From Gemmatimonadaceae bacterium (GTDB taxonomy: Bacteria; Gemmatimonadota; Gemmatimonadetes; Gemmatimonadales; Gemmatimonadaceae), in assembly GCA_013816695.1 (NCBI GenBank), contig JACDDZ010000101.1, positions 1 to 6,389 on the forward strand: a stretch of DNA of 6,389 nucleotides, read 5' to 3'. Below, in pieces: positions 5,482-6,389 of the stretch (positions are counted from its first letter, which is position 1; each line of letters opens with the position of its first letter). Position numbers and translations under genes: made by a program. The notes beneath the pieces were generated by a model. It was not told the DNA's origin. It did no database searches and was given only the letters and a program-made list of their open reading frames with translations.

Positions 5482-6389
5482 TCCAACGCGCTGCCGCTCG
5501 GCCCACTAAAGAAGCGCCGCGCGGTGTACCGCCAGAAATCCTCCGCCAGGTAAAACTCATCGAGCTCCGCACTCGCGGACTCGTGAATTCACTTTTTACC
5601 GGGGAGTATCGCTCGGTCTTCAAGGGCCAGGGAATGGAATTCTCGGAAGTCCGGGAATACGAGCCCGGCGACGACGTACGCTCGATCGACTGGAATGTGA
5701 CTGCCCGCATGCGCCGCCCCTTTGTGAAGCGGTACATCGAGGAACGCGAGCTGACTGTCATGCTCGCCGTGGATCTCTCCGGGTCTGAGAGGTTCGGTAC
5801 AATACGACGCTTCAAGAGCGAGCTGGCCACTGAACTTGCAGCAGTCCTTGCAATGACTGCAGTTCGCAACAATGACCGTGTCGGGCTGGTTCTGTTCACC
5901 GACAGAATCGAGTATGTGCTGCCTCCGCGGAAAGGTCGCAGGCATGTACTGAGGATGATCCGCGACCTGCTCACATTCGAGCCCGATGGCTCGGGAACCG
6001 ATCTGGCCGGCACACTGGATTACCTGTCACGCAGCATGAAACAGAAGTCGATCGTATTCCTCGTTTCGGATTTCATCGCCGAGGGTGTGGAGCGACCGCT
6101 GAAACTTCTCGCGCAGCGCCATGACATTGTAGCAATAACGGTTGAAGATCCCAGCGAGATAGATCTTCCCGACATTGGCATCGCACGGCTCACCGATCCC
6201 GAGAGCGGCGAAACTGTCTACGTGGATACCAGCTCGAGCCGTGTTCGGGAGTTGTATGCAACGCAGGTGGGCGCCGAAGGGGATAGCAGGAAGCACCTGC
6301 TCCGGAGGCTGGGCATCGACCAGGTGACTGTCAGTACAAGCGGAAACTACATAGAGCCCTTGCTCAAGTTTTTCCGGTCGAGGGAAACG
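5478..6389 (+). CDS. DUF58 / von Willebrand A-like protein, partner of MoxR (3' end outside window)
   Basis: The frame starts with GTG at 5478, in a GTGA overlap with the moxR stop, and stays open for 304 codons to the window edge. Seen: the DUF58 signature FSEVREYEPGDDVRSIDW (55-72) followed by NVTARM; then a von Willebrand A-like core with the complete metal-ion-dependent adhesion motif DLSGS (D99, S101, S103), GTD (T174/D175) and the strand FLVSDF (194-199, D198). Proteins of this family are usually about 290-310 residues or somewhat longer, so little is missing. No signal peptide or membrane helix is seen, so it is probably cytoplasmic. No strong Shine-Dalgarno sequence is seen, which fits coupling to moxR. 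By analogy with MoxR-DUF58-Bat clusters, it probably works with the ATPase on envelope or stress-related clients. That role is inference. Confidence 0.93.
   Translation, partial: MIQRAAARPTKEAPRGVPPEILRQVKLIELRTRGLVNSLFTGEYRSVFKGQGMEFSEVREYEPGDDVRSIDWNVTARMRRPFVKRYIEERELTVMLAVDLSGSERFGTIRRFKSELATELAAVLAMTAVRNNDRVGLVLFTDRIEYVLPPRKGRRHVLRMIRDLLTFEPDGSGTDLAGTLDYLSRSMKQKSIVFLVSDFIAEGVERPLKLLAQRHDIVAITVEDPSEIDLPDIGIARLTDPESGETVYVDTSSSRVRELYATQVGAEGDSRKHLLRRLGIDQVTVSTSGNYIEPLLKFFRSRET

Noticed and set aside
5258..6013. 251-codon minus-strand open frame across the moxR/DUF58 junction
   Set aside because: It is antisense to two well-supported genes, is Ser/Arg/Thr-rich as expected from a reverse frame of GC-rich coding DNA, and shows no family motif.
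1..6389. Search for CRISPR arrays, tRNA genes, insertion sequences or phage genes
   Set aside because: No regularly spaced direct repeats, cloverleaf-like segments, transposase motifs or terminal inverted repeats were seen; the only direct repeats are the 18-bp coding units at 1035-1088.

Overview
This looks like an ordinary chromosomal housekeeping segment from a moderately GC-rich bacterium. I see no phage, plasmid, insertion-sequence, CRISPR or tRNA signal. The gene set is dihydroorotase, ribosomal protein S20, a site-2-protease-family membrane protein, ScpA/ScpB, an RluB-type pseudouridine synthase and a MoxR/DUF58 pair. Together with frequent GTG/TTG starts this fits a Gram-negative lineage such as Gemmatimonadota. 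That placement is inferred from general impression and was not established by any search.

Left block (1-1256, + strand): the 3' part of pyrC (de novo pyrimidine synthesis) is followed 20 nt later by an unrecognised 247-residue protein. That protein has a long helical/coiled-coil N-terminal part, a proline-rich linker containing three 18-bp tandem units, and a C-terminal four-cysteine zinc ribbon. It converges on rpsT (1535-1308, - strand). A perfect 12-bp inverted repeat with A/T tracts on both sides (1261-1291) lies between them and should stop transcription from both directions.

Central intergenic region (1536-1681): this is a 146-bp divergent control region. It carries the rpsT leader and candidate promoter elements on the minus strand, a 13-bp AT-rich palindrome, and a candidate promoter for the rightward block.

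Right block (1682-6389, + strand): M50 peptidase - scpA - scpB - rluB - moxR - DUF58 protein. The first three genes overlap one another (13 nt, then 26 or 38 nt). A 91-nt gap precedes rluB, a 28-nt gap precedes moxR, and moxR overlaps the DUF58 gene by 4 nt (GTGA). The likely themes are chromosome condensation (ScpA and ScpB with SMC, which is not in the window), 23S rRNA modification, and a MoxR ATPase/von Willebrand A chaperone-like pair. The DUF58 gene is still open at the right edge. Six of the eight visible start codons are GTG or TTG.

No clear new system is visible. The least explained item is the coiled-coil/zinc-ribbon protein next to pyrC.
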